Position numbers and translations under genes: made by a program
Source of the DNA: Arenibacter nanhaiticus
Lineage (GTDB): Bacteria > Bacteroidota > Bacteroidia > Flavobacteriales > Flavobacteriaceae
Assembly: GCF_900141935.1 (NCBI RefSeq)
Contig: NZ_FQYX01000023.1
Span: 1-59,505, forward strand
Reading direction: 5' to 3'
Length of the DNA: 59,505 nucleotides
In this document: positions 1 to 10,206 of the stretch, piece after piece
Numbering within the stretch: the first letter of the stretch is position 1
Layout: the number at the start of each line of letters is the position of its first letter
Notes under the pieces: model-generated
Seen by the model: only the letters and a program-made list of their open reading frames with translations
Databases searched by the model: none
Told to the model about the DNA's origin: nothing

Positions 1-15
1 AAATTACTTCTTTTG

Positions 16-87
16 TAGTCCGTAGGGGAATCGAACCCCTGTTACCAGGATGAAAACCTGGCGTCCTAACCCCTAGACGAACGGACC
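16..87 (-). tRNA. tRNA-Glu (UUC)
   Basis: A complete 72-nt cloverleaf reads on the minus strand. The acceptor strand GGTCCGT at the 5' end pairs with ACGGACT at the 3' end (one G-U pair), followed by discriminator A. The anticodon stem CCAGG/CCTGG encloses the 7-nt loop TTTTCAT, giving anticodon TTC (Glu). The T arm carries GGTTCGATTCC. The CCA end is not encoded. It lies just downstream of proS on the same strand. Confidence 0.95.
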
Positions 88-165
88 ATTAATTGCTTAA
101 TTGCGGATGCAAATATACAACTAATTTTTACTGCAGCAAGTCTTATTCGATTTTTTTGAAAAAAA

Positions 166-1641
166 TTAATAAGCCTTCGCAAACAGTACCCTTTTTGCCG
201 ATGGTTTTCCAGTAACCATACAGCTTCCGGCCTCTTCTTTTGCCTCCAAAGGAATGCAACGGATAGTTGCTTTAGTCTCCTCTTTTATAAGCTCTTCGGT
301 CTCTTCGGTACCATCCCAATGCGCCGAGATAAAACCTGGCTTAGTTTCGAGCACCGTTTTAAACTCATCATAAGAATTTACTTCAGTAATATTGTTTTCC
401 CTAAAGTCATATGCTTTCTTATAAATAGATTTTTGAATATCCTCTAATAAGAACTCTATTTTGGCAACCACCTCATCGGCATTTACCGTTTCTTTAGTCA
501 AGGTATCCCTTCTGGCCACCTCATAAGTTCCGTTTTCCAGATCGCGCTGACCAATAGCCAAACGAACAGGAACCCCTTTAAGTTCGTATTCATTAAACTT
601 AAATCCGGGCTTATGAGTATCCCTATTGTCGTATTTCACAGAAATTCCCTTGGCACGAAGTTCTTTCACCAAAGGATTTACTTTCTCCGAAATAGCATCT
701 AATTGATCGTCTCCTTTATATATAGGAACAATAACCACTTGTATTGGCGCCAACATAGGCGGCAACACCAGACCATTATCATCACTATGGGTCATGATCA
801 AGGCTCCCATTAAGCGTGTAGACACTCCCCAAGAGGTTGCCCAGACATGTTCCTGTTTTCCTTCTTTGTTCGCAAATTTCACATCAAAGGCCTTGGCAAA
901 GTTTTGTCCCAAGAAATGCGAAGTACCGGCCTGCAATGCCTTTCCGTCCTGCATCAAAGCTTCAATACAATAGGTTTCCAAAGCTCCTGCAAAACGCTCA
1001 CTAGCCGTTTTAACCCCTTTTATTACTGGCATAGCCATATGGGTTTCTGCAAATTCGGCATAGACATCTACCATCTGTTCCGCCTCTGCTATGGCCTCTT
1101 TTTCCGTGGCATGGGCAGTATGCCCTTCTTGCCATAAGAATTCTGCGGTCCTTAAAAATAATCGCGTACGCAATTCCCATCGCACTACATTGGCCCATTG
1201 GTTTATTAGCAATGGCAAATCCCTATAAGACTGTATCCACCTTCTATAGGTATCCCATATAATGGTTTCAGAAGTTGGCCTAACAATAAGCTCCTCTTCC
1301 AATTTTGCTTCAGGATCTACAATTATACCGCTACCATCCTCGGCATTTTTTAATCTATAATGCGTTACAACGGCACATTCTTTGGCAAAACCCTCTACAT
1401 GGGTTGCCTCTTTGCTTAAATAAGACTTGGGGATAAACAGGGGAAAATACGCATTTTCATGTCCGGTTTCCTTGAACCTTTTATCCAAGGCGGCTTGCAT
1501 TTTTTCCCATATAGCAAACCCATAAGGTTTAATTACCATACAACCCCTAACTCCCGAATTCTCAGCTAAATCCGCCTTTACCACGAGTTCATTATACCAT
1601 TTGGAATAATCCTCTGCCCTTTTCGTTAACTTTTTACTCAT
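166..1641 (-). CDS. proS: Prolyl-tRNA synthetase, eukaryote/archaeal-like type
   Basis: Cytoplasmic class II aminoacyl-tRNA synthetase that charges tRNA-Pro with proline. At 491 residues it is the short form without the bacterial editing insertion. Class II motif 2 elements are visible: RPTSE at residues 121-125 and [16 protein letters not shown] at 162-177. An anticodon-binding domain follows from about residue 300, and the protein ends in KAY, as this subtype usually ends in Tyr. The ATG start is the only one that precedes the conserved [14 protein letters not shown] segment. It is divergent from the lipoprotein gene at 1737, with about 95 bp between them. Confidence 0.96.
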   Translation of the reverse strand: MSKKLTKRAEDYSKWYNELVVKADLAENSGVRGCMVIKPYGFAIWEKMQAALDKRFKETGHENAYFPLFIPKSYLSKEATHVEGFAKECAVVTHYRLKNAEDGSGIIVDPEAKLEEELIVRPTSETIIWDTYRRWIQSYRDLPLLINQWANVVRWELRTRLFLRTAEFLWQEGHTAHATEKEAIAEAEQMVDVYAEFAETHMAMPVIKGVKTASERFAGALETYCIEALMQDGKALQAGTSHFLGQNFAKAFDVKFANKEGKQEHVWATSWGVSTRLMGALIMTHSDDNGLVLPPMLAPIQVVIVPIYKGDDQLDAISEKVNPLVKELRAKGISVKYDNRDTHKPGFKFNEYELKGVPVRLAIGQRDLENGTYEVARRDTLTKETVNADEVVAKIEFLLEDIQKSIYKKAYDFRENNITEVNSYDEFKTVLETKPGFISAHWDGTEETEELIKEETKATIRCIPLEAKEEAGSCMVTGKPSAKRVLFAKAY

Positions 1642-1736
1642 TACTTGTAGTTTGGCACAAAACTTGCGACTTTATATTTTAGAAAATAGTTTGGTAAAAC
1701 TAACTATTTTTACCATGTTCAACAATAAAATTTACG

Positions 1737-2918
1737 ATGATGACACATTCTCTACTTCCCGGAAGAACATATTTAACTGCCACAGTTATGGTTCTTGGTA
1801 TATTATTGACTTCTTGTGGATCTTACCAGCAGGCATCATATTATGACAATGACGGCATTTATGGTGATGGTTTGGAGCAGCAAGTCACCATCGTACGAGA
1901 ATCTAGACCGCAACAAGTTTCTCAAGAGGAGAATACTTTTGGTGAATACTTTGGTCAAAAAGCTAATGAATACGACAACATTCTTGCCGAAGAAGTCTTT
2001 ACCGATGTCGATGGTTATTACGGAAACAACATGAACGAGGGTATGGATGAAAATTCGGAATCGACCTATTCCAACAATACCTATAACGGGTATGGTGCTT
2101 GGGGCGACAACCCTACCAGTGTTAACATCAACATTTACGACAATTACGGATGGGGAGGCTACTACAATAGTTGGGGCCGTCCTTGGGGATTTTATGCTGG
2201 GTACTGGGGTGGTTATTACAGCCCTTGGTCATGGAACTATTATGGGTATGGCTACAATAATTGGGGCTGGTCTGGTTACGGATACGGATGGGGACACCAC
2301 TACTATCGCCCATACTACCACTACCCTTACTATTCGCACAGATACTATCCTAAATATTACAACAACGCCTATTCCTATAACAATAGCAGAAGAGGCTACT
2401 ACAGAACTAACGCAATTAGCTCTAGTAACAACCTAAGAGGAAGATCTAATCTTACTAACGCAAGAACCAACGATGCTACCAGGTTAAGGAGCAACACACG
2501 CTCTTCGAACAACAGAAGCAATATCTCTACCAACAATAGCCGATATAGATCGCAAACGACAACCAGAAGAGCCATTGGCGTAGATGCAAAGGTTAGAAAT
2601 CAATCCTATAGAACCAGTAGAAGTACTAGGGCCACCCCTAGATACAACTCCTCTTCCAGAAACAACAGCACCTATAAAAGTACTGCTCCGGCAAATAGAA
2701 CCTACAGAAGTAGCTCTAGGAGCACTAGCCCTAGCCGTTCTACATACCGAAGTTCTCGTAGCACTTCCAAACCTTCGAGCAGCACTATAAGAAGCTCAAG
2801 CAGCCCTTCAAGATCCTCTAGCGGAACCGTAAGAAGTTCTAGTAGTTCTAGAAGTTCTAGCGGAAACACACGAAGTTCTTCTTCTAGATCTTCAAGCAGA
2901 AGAGGTGGAGGAAGATAA
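1737..2918 (+). CDS. Lipoprotein with Tyr/Gly/Trp-rich and Ser/Arg-rich low-complexity regions
   Basis: Function unknown. The N-terminus is a lipoprotein signal: a hydrophobic stretch and then lipobox LTSC with the acylated Cys at residue 27. Residues of roughly 90-210 are extremely rich in Tyr, Gly, Trp and Asn (YYGYGYNNWGWSGYGYGWG-like runs). The rest, to the end, is a basic Ser/Arg/Thr-rich tail ending in RRGGGR. It is probably an envelope-anchored, disordered or adhesive protein. It sits 44 bp before the FadL-like gene on the same strand, so the two are likely co-transcribed. Flavobacterial homologues at this locus are often given misleading names because of the low complexity. Confidence 0.75.
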   Translation: MMTHSLLPGRTYLTATVMVLGILLTSCGSYQQASYYDNDGIYGDGLEQQVTIVRESRPQQVSQEENTFGEYFGQKANEYDNILAEEVFTDVDGYYGNNMNEGMDENSESTYSNNTYNGYGAWGDNPTSVNINIYDNYGWGGYYNSWGRPWGFYAGYWGGYYSPWSWNYYGYGYNNWGWSGYGYGWGHHYYRPYYHYPYYSHRYYPKYYNNAYSYNNSRRGYYRTNAISSSNNLRGRSNLTNARTNDATRLRSNTRSSNNRSNISTNNSRYRSQTTTRRAIGVDAKVRNQSYRTSRSTRATPRYNSSSRNNSTYKSTAPANRTYRSSSRSTSPSRSTYRSSRSTSKPSSSTIRSSSSPSRSSSGTVRSSSSSRSSSGNTRSSSSRSSSRRGGGR

Positions 2919-2962
2919 AAGCAGGCCAAATAAACCCAGTAAAACATATTAAAACTAAACCG

Positions 2963-4468
2963 ATGAAAAGAAATATAACCTTCTTTATATTATTGGCATG
3001 TACTATAGTAAGCGGACAAAACATTAACGATGTGCTTCGCTATAGCGGCGAAAATTTACAAGGTACAGCGCGTTATCAAGGCCTAAGTGGTGCCTTTGGA
3101 GCCCTCGGGGGAGATTTATCATCCCTAAACGTTAATCCGGCCGGTAGCGCAGTCTTTAACAATAGCCAGTTTTCCCTAACAGCCTCTAACGCCAATACTA
3201 AAATTAACGCCTCCTATTTTAACGGAAATACTTTTGCTTCCAATAATGCCTTTGAAATCAATCAGGTTGGAGGAGTGCTCGTTTTTAAAAACACCAAAAA
3301 TCCTAATTGGAAAAAAGTATCCTTGGCCTTTAATTATGATCTGGCCAATAATTTTGATGGGGAAATTTTTATTGCAGGACTCAGCAATCAAGGTATTGAC
3401 AACTATTTTTTAGCGAATGCTAATGGCGTTCCTTTTGGCCCATTATTAATACAAGATGATGAATTCATAGAAGAAGCTTACTTAGATATCGGGGCTCAGT
3501 TAGGCTTTATAGACCAACAAGCTTTTTTGGGGTATTATGGCGGTTTAATAGACCCGATGGACGAAACAAACGACAATAACACAAGCTATGTATCTAACGC
3601 CAAATACAGCAGTGTTAACCAAAAGTATTCAGAAAACACCCTAGGACACAACGGAAAATTTACAGCAAACCTAGCATCACAGTACAATGACAACCTTTCT
3701 ATTGGGGCCGCTATAAATATACATAACGTACTCTATGACAAACTGACCAAATTCACTGAAAGTGGATACGACTTAGATTCACCTATAAAGAACACTAGTT
3801 TTGAAAATCGCTTAAAGACTACAGGAACGGGCTTTTCTTTTAGCATGGGTGCCATAGCAAAACTAAACCAATTTATCAGGGTCGGAGGAAGCTATCAGTC
3901 CCCAACCTGGTATCGTTTGTCGGATGAGACATCTCAGCGAATAAATTCTGACCTGGCCGATGACGATATAGGCTTTATCAATTTTAATGTGGTTAATGTT
4001 TTTGACAAATACACCATTAAAACTCCCGAGAAACTCACCGCTAGCATGGCCGTTATTTTTGGAAGACAAGGGCTGTTAAGTTTTGATTACGGGTATCAAG
4101 ACATGTCAAAAGCAGAATTAAGACCCACTTCGGATCCTAGCTTTGCTTCAGAAAATGCTTTTATGGCTACCCAACTAGGGGCCGTATCTACTGTTAGATT
4201 AGGTGGAGAGTACCGCATAGAAGCTTTTAGTCTTAGGGCAGGATACAGGTTTGAAGAAAGCCCCTACGACAATGGAGCTGCCATAGGCGATTTAAAGGGC
4301 TACTCTTTAGGGATAGGATATGATTTTGGCGGCAGCAAACTAGACCTAGCTTACAGTTATGCTACCCAAGATAGAAACAAACAATTATACGATGTTGGCT
4401 TAACAAAACCGGCTACTATTAGCTCCAAAAATACTGTTCTTGGTTTAAGCTACATCTTAAACTTCTAA
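2963..4468 (+). CDS. Outer-membrane protein, OmpP1/FadL/TodX-like transporter
   Basis: A 501-residue protein with a cleavable signal peptide (about 18 residues, ending near VSGQ). The N-terminal segment includes RYQGLSGAFGALGGDLSSLNVNPAGSAVF, which is typical of FadL-family barrels (the conserved hatch region with NPAG). The remainder alternates in a beta-barrel pattern and ends LGLSYILNF, with a terminal aromatic residue as usual for outer-membrane insertion. The family takes up hydrophobic compounds across the outer membrane; the substrate here is unknown. It is probably in one operon with the upstream lipoprotein and is followed by an intrinsic terminator. Confidence 0.85.
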   Translation: MKRNITFFILLACTIVSGQNINDVLRYSGENLQGTARYQGLSGAFGALGGDLSSLNVNPAGSAVFNNSQFSLTASNANTKINASYFNGNTFASNNAFEINQVGGVLVFKNTKNPNWKKVSLAFNYDLANNFDGEIFIAGLSNQGIDNYFLANANGVPFGPLLIQDDEFIEEAYLDIGAQLGFIDQQAFLGYYGGLIDPMDETNDNNTSYVSNAKYSSVNQKYSENTLGHNGKFTANLASQYNDNLSIGAAINIHNVLYDKLTKFTESGYDLDSPIKNTSFENRLKTTGTGFSFSMGAIAKLNQFIRVGGSYQSPTWYRLSDETSQRINSDLADDDIGFINFNVVNVFDKYTIKTPEKLTASMAVIFGRQGLLSFDYGYQDMSKAELRPTSDPSFASENAFMATQLGAVSTVRLGGEYRIEAFSLRAGYRFEESPYDNGAAIGDLKGYSLGIGYDFGGSKLDLAYSYATQDRNKQLYDVGLTKPATISSKNTVLGLSYILNF

Positions 4469-4486
4469 AAAAAACTATTTACAGTT

Positions 4487-4516
4487 AAAAAAGACGGGGA
4501 TATGCCCGTCTTTTTT
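4487..4516 (+). terminator. Bidirectional intrinsic terminator
   Basis: Stem AAAAAAGACGGG / CCCGTCTTTTTT with a 6-nt loop. Flanking A and T tracts let it work for the FadL-like gene (plus) and for the convergent surface-protein gene (minus). Confidence 0.9.
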
Positions 4517-4568
4517 ATATCCTATATTTAATACATACGCCCTGAACAAATAGCTTTTAATTCCAAGA

Positions 4569-6377
4569 CTATCGTTTTAATGAGAAATGACTATTGATAT
4601 ATTTAGCATATGACCGCTGACCATTGGTATCTAGATAACTTAACTTAAACCAATAATCTGTAGCCGGCAACACATGCCCATCTAAAGTGCCATTCCACCC
4701 AATACTATTTTTCGTCAATTGTTTGATTAATTTCCCATACCGATCGTATATAAAAACCACAGGATCTTTTAAACTAGAGACCCCACTGATATGCCATAGA
4801 TCATTTACCCCATCTCCATTGGGTGTAAAAAACTTAGAATACCCAACGACCACAATAGTTTCTGTAACCGACCCACAGCCTCTAGGGTCGTTTACGGTTA
4901 CCCTATGCAAGCCTGGTGAAACATTATCAAATACTTGTTCTGCCTGGTATGGCCCGTTATTTAGTTTAAATTCAAATTCCCCTTCCCCAATAGGCACTAT
5001 AGTTATGCTATTATTATCTTGTAGTTCACTTATCTTTATATTTTTTATACGAGGTGTTTTAGAAGCGACCACTTGTATTTCAAAGGTGTTTTCACAAACA
5101 CCATCACTTTCCCCATCAAAAATAGAAAGCGTATACGTACCACCTTGAGCCACGCTGATACTTGAGGATGTTTCGCCAGAATCCCATTGATAGTAATACC
5201 TAGGATCCGGAGACACATCACCAATGATCACATTGGTATTGTCTTCGCACAAATAGACCATCAAAGGAAAATCTTTTACCAATGGCTCATATACTGTTAT
5301 AGAAAATTCTTCGGACACATCAAAGCACTTAGAATTTTCTACTGCGGTAGTCCTGATAAAAATTTGATGTTCGCCAACGCTCAGCGGAAAACTTTTGGAC
5401 AATGGATTTGTACCATAAAAAGCGTCTGAAGGTGTACCGTGATATGTCACGACAACCTCATCCGAAGATTGGTCTCCCAAAACTCGGGCATCCTTTTCCG
5501 ACAAGTTATAGGCATCTATCTCACCAAAGCAAAAATACTCGTCACTTACCCCAAAAGATTTTGGTGCCTTTGTAAAGGCTACCTGTACATCACTAATAAT
5601 ATCGTTTTGGCTTTTAGTCTCTACCACCACCCTATACATAGCGGCTTCGACAACTTTCAGAGTTTCCTCAATTTCTCCCGGAAGTACCGTAAACCCATTA
5701 CCTATATCCTTATACCAAGAATATTTTAGGGCATCGTCCGTTGCTGCGTCCAAGCTTATTGTTTCGGTATCACAGGATGCTATTGGTGGCCCCAAAAGGT
5801 TATTGATAATTGAACAATCCAAGGCATCATATGGGTTGGTAACAAATACGTTACCAGAGAATTGTATAGAAAAACCAGAATTGACATTACTAAAATTATT
5901 TACCATCAGGTAATAGTCTTCCCCAGCCTCTACTTCTAACCATTGTTCATATTGCACATTATTTGTAACCGCGCTAGGATCTTCCCCTACCCCTATATAG
6001 GTATTCTGCTCCTTATTGTCGTAAAAATTACAACGAATAGGATCCCCTAGTTCACCGCAATCACTTGCCTTGTACAGGGCAAAATCCCAATCTTCTTCAG
6101 GATCTATACCGATATTGAACCCCAACTGACCAGGAGCCCCTGTTTTAAATCTGTACCAAGCCGAATTAGACTCAATAGCCCCAGAGAGGGTTTTCTCTAA
6201 ACAACCAGAAGTTTGCACCTCTTTAAAATCGTCTGCCCCATAACCATCAGTTCCCCCATTTACGGGGGTATTATTACAGATTGGCACAGCGTTGGCACAA
6301 TCGGAAGAAACTTGTGCCCAGGCATTGCCTGTGCTCACAATACACATCAATATAAATAGATAAACTAGCTTCCTCAT
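4569..6377 (-). CDS. Secreted protein with gliding-motility/T9SS type B C-terminal sorting domain
   Basis: About 602 residues. The chosen start gives a classical signal peptide beginning MRKLVYLFILM and ending near NAWAQ; an upstream in-frame start would bury this. The N-terminal half resembles secreted adhesion-type domains with paired cysteines (DCANAVPICNN, DCGELGDPIRCNFYD), and the middle is Ig/PKD-like. The C-terminus contains FFTPNGDGVNDLWHISG, then VFIYDRYGKLIKQL, GWNGTLDGHVLPATDYWF. This is the CHU_C-type (T9SS type B) domain that directs substrates through the type IX secretion system to the cell surface. The ligand is unknown. Confidence 0.85.
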   Translation of the reverse strand: MRKLVYLFILMCIVSTGNAWAQVSSDCANAVPICNNTPVNGGTDGYGADDFKEVQTSGCLEKTLSGAIESNSAWYRFKTGAPGQLGFNIGIDPEEDWDFALYKASDCGELGDPIRCNFYDNKEQNTYIGVGEDPSAVTNNVQYEQWLEVEAGEDYYLMVNNFSNVNSGFSIQFSGNVFVTNPYDALDCSIINNLLGPPIASCDTETISLDAATDDALKYSWYKDIGNGFTVLPGEIEETLKVVEAAMYRVVVETKSQNDIISDVQVAFTKAPKSFGVSDEYFCFGEIDAYNLSEKDARVLGDQSSDEVVVTYHGTPSDAFYGTNPLSKSFPLSVGEHQIFIRTTAVENSKCFDVSEEFSITVYEPLVKDFPLMVYLCEDNTNVIIGDVSPDPRYYYQWDSGETSSSISVAQGGTYTLSIFDGESDGVCENTFEIQVVASKTPRIKNIKISELQDNNSITIVPIGEGEFEFKLNNGPYQAEQVFDNVSPGLHRVTVNDPRGCGSVTETIVVVGYSKFFTPNGDGVNDLWHISGVSSLKDPVVFIYDRYGKLIKQLTKNSIGWNGTLDGHVLPATDYWFKLSYLDTNGQRSYAKYINSHFSLKR

Positions 6378-6483
6378 GAACCCATGCAAAATTTGTGTCT
6401 TATAAAAATAGCCAGCTGTTGTACTTAACACTAATTTATGTTGTGTAAGCACCTAATCGTGTTATAAAGTGGCATATAATGTA

Positions 6484-6491
6484 TATCTTTG
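6484..6491 (+). promoter_or_regulatory. Bacteroidota -7 promoter element for folE
   Basis: TATCTTTG matches TAnnTTTG exactly and lies 24 bp before the chosen folE ATG. It overlaps the longer in-frame ATG at 6479, which therefore cannot be the start. Confidence 0.7.
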
Positions 6492-6514
6492 CAGCCTTAA
6501 AAAGCCATATTTTA

Positions 6515-7195
6515 ATGAAAATCGACAACGCATTGGAAAAGCAATTTGAAGAATTAGGAGACGATCACGTATCGGCCGCTGAAGACACTCCTTTACGAAA
6601 GGACGCATTTGTCCTTAGTGATGAAGAGAAAATTGCAAAAATACAAGGGAACGTAAACGAAATTATGCTTACCCTAGGGCTCGACTTAGAGGACGACAGT
6701 TTAAAAGGCACTCCGAATAGAGTGGCTAAAATGTTCGTAAGCGAAATATTCGGTGGATTAAACCCTAGGCGTAAACCAAAATCATCTACTTTTAGTAATA
6801 AGTATAAGTACGGTGAAATGTTGGTAGAGAAAAACATCACCTTATACTCTACTTGTGAACATCACCTGTTACCGATAGTTGGTAAGGCACACGTTGCGTA
6901 TATCTCTAAAGGGACTGTTGTAGGCTTATCGAAAATGAACAGGATCGTAGATTATTTCGCCAAAAGACCACAGGTACAAGAGCGTCTTAACATACAGATT
7001 GTAAGGGAGCTCCAAAAGGTATTAGGAACAGAAGATGTTGCCTGTGTAATAGACGCCAAGCATTTATGTGTGAACTCTAGAGGTATCAGAGATATCGAAA
7101 GTAGCACGGTAACGGCTGAATACGGAGGGAAATTTAAAGATGAAGCGGTAAGACGCGAATTTTTAGACTACATAAACATAGACACCAAATTTTAA
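6515..7195 (+). CDS. folE: GTP cyclohydrolase I
   Basis: Cytoplasmic enzyme converting GTP to 7,8-dihydroneopterin triphosphate, the first step of folate/pterin synthesis. The 226-residue protein has the zinc/active-site segment CEHHLLP, the conserved VVGLSKMNRIVDYFAKRPQVQERL segment, and DAKHLCVNSRG, which carries the second zinc Cys. The ATG at 6515 (MKIDNALEKQ) is preferred because the -7 promoter at 6484-6491 overlaps the earlier ATG. cysS follows after 15 bp on the same strand, so the two are probably one operon. Confidence 0.96.
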   Translation: MKIDNALEKQFEELGDDHVSAAEDTPLRKDAFVLSDEEKIAKIQGNVNEIMLTLGLDLEDDSLKGTPNRVAKMFVSEIFGGLNPRRKPKSSTFSNKYKYGEMLVEKNITLYSTCEHHLLPIVGKAHVAYISKGTVVGLSKMNRIVDYFAKRPQVQERLNIQIVRELQKVLGTEDVACVIDAKHLCVNSRGIRDIESSTVTAEYGGKFKDEAVRREFLDYINIDTKF

Positions 7196-7210
7196 TTCTT
7201 TTAGCTTAAA

Positions 7211-8692
7211 ATGCATTTGTACCAAAATCAACATTTAAAAGTTTATAACTCCTTATCTGGAAAAAAAGAAGATTTTAAACCTTTAAACGAAGGTCATATC
7301 GGCATGTATGTTTGCGGACCAACGGTTTACAGCAATGTACACCTTGGCAACTGCCGTACCTTTATGTCATTCGATATGATTTTCCGGTATTTTAAGCATT
7401 TGGGCTATAAGGTACGTTATGTAAGAAATATTACCGATGCCGGTCATTTGGAGAACGATGCCGAAACCGGTGAGGATAAAATTGCTAAAAAAGCACGCTT
7501 GGAGCAATTGGAACCCATGGAAGTAGTACAGCGCTACACCTTGGATTTTCATACCATTTTAGAAAAATTTAATTTTTTACCTCCAAGCATAGAGCCTACG
7601 GCGACCGGCCATATTATTGAGCAAATCGAAATCATAAAAACCATCCTTAACAAAGGCTTGGCGTATGAAATCAATGGTTCCGTATATTTTGACGTTGAAA
7701 AGTTCAATAAAACCAACGAATACGGAAAGCTGAGCGGCAGGAAATTAGAAGATATGATCTCTAACACCCGCGAATTAGCTGCTCAGGACGAGAAAAGAAA
7801 TCCTCAGGATTTCGCTTTATGGAAAAAAGCCGAACCCCAACACATTATGCGTTGGCCTTCTCCTTGGGGCGATGGCTTTCCGGGCTGGCACTTAGAGTGC
7901 ACCGCCATGAGCACCAAGTACCTGGGAGAAACTTTTGATATTCACGGTGGCGGGATGGACTTAAAATTCCCGCATCACGAATGTGAAATCGCCCAGGCAG
8001 AGGCTTGCAACGGGCATGCCCCAGTTAATTATTGGATGCACGCCAATATGCTTACCCTGAACGGCAAAAAGATGGCTAAATCTACGGGCAACAATATATT
8101 GCCACATGAGATTTTTACTGGTGAGAATGAAATTCTCAGCAAGGCCTATTCTCCATCCGCGGTACGCTTCTTTATGATGCAGGCCCATTACAATAGCATT
8201 TTGGATTTAAGTGACGAAGCGCTATTAGCTTCAGAAAAAGGATTCCATAAATTAATGGAAGCATGGGAGAATTTAGCCAAACTTCCTACTGCTACTGTTA
8301 GTAGTTTTGATGTTGCCGCATGGAAACAAAAGTGTTATGACGCCATGAACGACGATTTTAACACCCCGATTTTAATCGCCCATTTATTTGAAGCCGTAAA
8401 GCACATCAACCTCATAAAAGAATCTAAGGAAAGTATTACCGAAAAGGATCTAGAAGTATTAAAGGGGGCGATGCACGATTTTATTTTTGACATCCTAGGG
8501 TTAGAAAACAAAAATGCTACTGCCTTGGACAGCGACAAACTATCTGATGTCATCGGTCTTTTAATTCAATTAAGAAACGATGCTCGGGCCAATAAAGATT
8601 TTGCCACATCTGATAAAATACGGGAACAGCTAGAAACTATGGGTATCCAATTAAAGGACGGTAAAGACGGTACTACTTTTAGTTTTTCTTAA
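7211..8692 (+). CDS. cysS: Cysteinyl-tRNA synthetase
   Basis: Class I aminoacyl-tRNA synthetase of 493 residues, normal for the family. The conserved start [19 protein letters not shown] includes the HIGH-type motif (HLGN) and a zinc-ligand Cys. Further zinc ligands occur in WHLECTAMS and PHHECEIAQ. The KMSKS loop is KMAKSTGN. The C-terminal helical domain (after about residue 340) is present. Probably translated from the folE transcript. Confidence 0.97.
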   Translation: MHLYQNQHLKVYNSLSGKKEDFKPLNEGHIGMYVCGPTVYSNVHLGNCRTFMSFDMIFRYFKHLGYKVRYVRNITDAGHLENDAETGEDKIAKKARLEQLEPMEVVQRYTLDFHTILEKFNFLPPSIEPTATGHIIEQIEIIKTILNKGLAYEINGSVYFDVEKFNKTNEYGKLSGRKLEDMISNTRELAAQDEKRNPQDFALWKKAEPQHIMRWPSPWGDGFPGWHLECTAMSTKYLGETFDIHGGGMDLKFPHHECEIAQAEACNGHAPVNYWMHANMLTLNGKKMAKSTGNNILPHEIFTGENEILSKAYSPSAVRFFMMQAHYNSILDLSDEALLASEKGFHKLMEAWENLAKLPTATVSSFDVAAWKQKCYDAMNDDFNTPILIAHLFEAVKHINLIKESKESITEKDLEVLKGAMHDFIFDILGLENKNATALDSDKLSDVIGLLIQLRNDARANKDFATSDKIREQLETMGIQLKDGKDGTTFSFS

Positions 8693-8788
8693 CCAAGCTT
8701 CTACTTTTTTACATCCATTGTAACAATGGCCTATAGCAGCACGGAATACCGACATTAATAGCAGGCTACCAAAACAACCTAAATATTG

Positions 8789-9010
8789 ATGAAGAAAATA
8801 CTTATTGCCCCATTTTTACTTTTGGTAAAACTGTACCAAATCTTAATCTCGCCCCTAACTCCCGCTAGTTGTCGTTATTCGCCCACATGCTCCCATTACA
8901 CCTTGGAAGCGCTTAAAAAACACGGACTTTTTAAAGGCGGCTGGTTAGCCATCAAAAGAATCTTTAGCTGCCATCCATGGGGCGGTAGCGGTTTTGATCC
9001 GGTACCCTAA
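8789..9010 (+). CDS. yidD: Membrane protein insertion efficiency factor YidD
   Basis: A 73-residue protein starting [17 protein letters not shown], an amphipathic membrane-associated helix. It carries the family hallmarks [16 protein letters not shown] and [12 protein letters not shown]. It assists YidC-dependent insertion of inner-membrane proteins. The ATG at 8789 is preferred over an adjacent upstream TTG. It lies between cysS and lgt on the same strand, not next to yidC as in Proteobacteria. Confidence 0.95.
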   Translation: MKKILIAPFLLLVKLYQILISPLTPASCRYSPTCSHYTLEALKKHGLFKGGWLAIKRIFSCHPWGGSGFDPVP

Positions 9011-9131
9011 CTAGAAAGGCCCAAAAGTCTATTTTCTTTATTCTCTTTAGGAATTATCCATTAATTCATAATTCCTAATCCTTATTTCTTGTTACTAATT
9101 ACTTATCTTAGTCCCTTAAAATTAATTGCAA

Positions 9132-10097
9132 ATGTATTTTTTAGGCTTTACCTGGAACCCTGCCGATACCCTTTTTAATATTGGGTTTATACAAATAAAA
9201 TATTACAACCTTCTTTGGATCATTGCCTTTGCCCTTGGCTGGTATATTATGAAGAAAATCTTCCTGAAGGAAAAAAAATCTCTCGAACAGTTAGATTCTT
9301 TATTCATATACACTGTTTTAGCCACCATGTTGGGCGCACGTTTGGGACATGTCTTTTTTTACGATTGGCCCTATTATCAAAACCACATAGCAGAAATATT
9401 ACTTCCTATTAGAGAAAGTGCGGATAGCAGGCTCTTTGGCCTTTTTCCGGGCTACGAATTCACCGGTTTTACCGGATTGGCCAGCCATGGTGCCGCTATA
9501 GGAATCATCATAGGCATGTACCTCTACACTAGAAAATTTCCTGAATTCAATATGTTATGGATTTTGGACCGAATTGTTGTTCCTGTTTCCATAGGGGCCT
9601 TTTGTGTGCGTTTAGGAAACTTCTTCAATTCGGAAATCAACGGAAAAATAGTAGATAAATCATTTCTATTTGCTACGCGATTTGTACGCGATTCCGATGA
9701 TTTACATCCTGCACAAGCCTTGGCGGTTACAAAGCAAAAAACGGTGAATGCCGCCTACGACCTTATTGAAAAAGACCCTCGGTTTTCTGAATACCTAGAA
9801 GCCATTCCATACAGACATCCTGCACAACTATATGAAGGAATATGCTATATATTTATATTCGCCCTTTTGTACTACCTATACTGGAAGACCGACAAAATAA
9901 ACAAGCCAGGCTATTTATTTGGCCTATTCCTAGTATTGCTTTGGACCGTTCGCTTTTTTGTAGAATTTGTAAAGAAAAGCCAAGGCGGATTTGAGGAATC
10001 CTTGGGATTATTGGCAACCGGCCAATGGTTAAGCATTCCTTTTATTCTCATTGGCCTATTTTTTATGTTTAGAAAAAGAGAAGGAAATACCATATAA
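9132..10097 (+). CDS. lgt: Prolipoprotein diacylglyceryl transferase
   Basis: Inner-membrane enzyme that transfers diacylglycerol to the lipobox Cys of prolipoproteins. It has about 321 residues and seven predicted hydrophobic segments. The signature RLGNFFNSEING matches the family (R-x-G-N-F-x-N-x-E), and YRHPAQLYEG is the conserved C-terminal-half motif. The ATG at 9132 (MYFLGFTWNP) is used rather than an upstream TTG. The hydrophilic insertion around DSDDLHPAQALAVTKQK is typical of Bacteroidota forms. The next gene encodes a lipoprotein, which would be a substrate. Confidence 0.95.
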   Translation: MYFLGFTWNPADTLFNIGFIQIKYYNLLWIIAFALGWYIMKKIFLKEKKSLEQLDSLFIYTVLATMLGARLGHVFFYDWPYYQNHIAEILLPIRESADSRLFGLFPGYEFTGFTGLASHGAAIGIIIGMYLYTRKFPEFNMLWILDRIVVPVSIGAFCVRLGNFFNSEINGKIVDKSFLFATRFVRDSDDLHPAQALAVTKQKTVNAAYDLIEKDPRFSEYLEAIPYRHPAQLYEGICYIFIFALLYYLYWKTDKINKPGYLFGLFLVLLWTVRFFVEFVKKSQGGFEESLGLLATGQWLSIPFILIGLFFMFRKREGNTI

Positions 10098-10206
10098 TTT
10101 TCCTTTACGATATCTATAAGGTAGAACAACAATTTATTTTTTTGATAAGCTGTTGTACTGCCTTTTAATTTAAACAAGCTGTTGCTCGTAAACAAAATAA
10201 TCGCTG

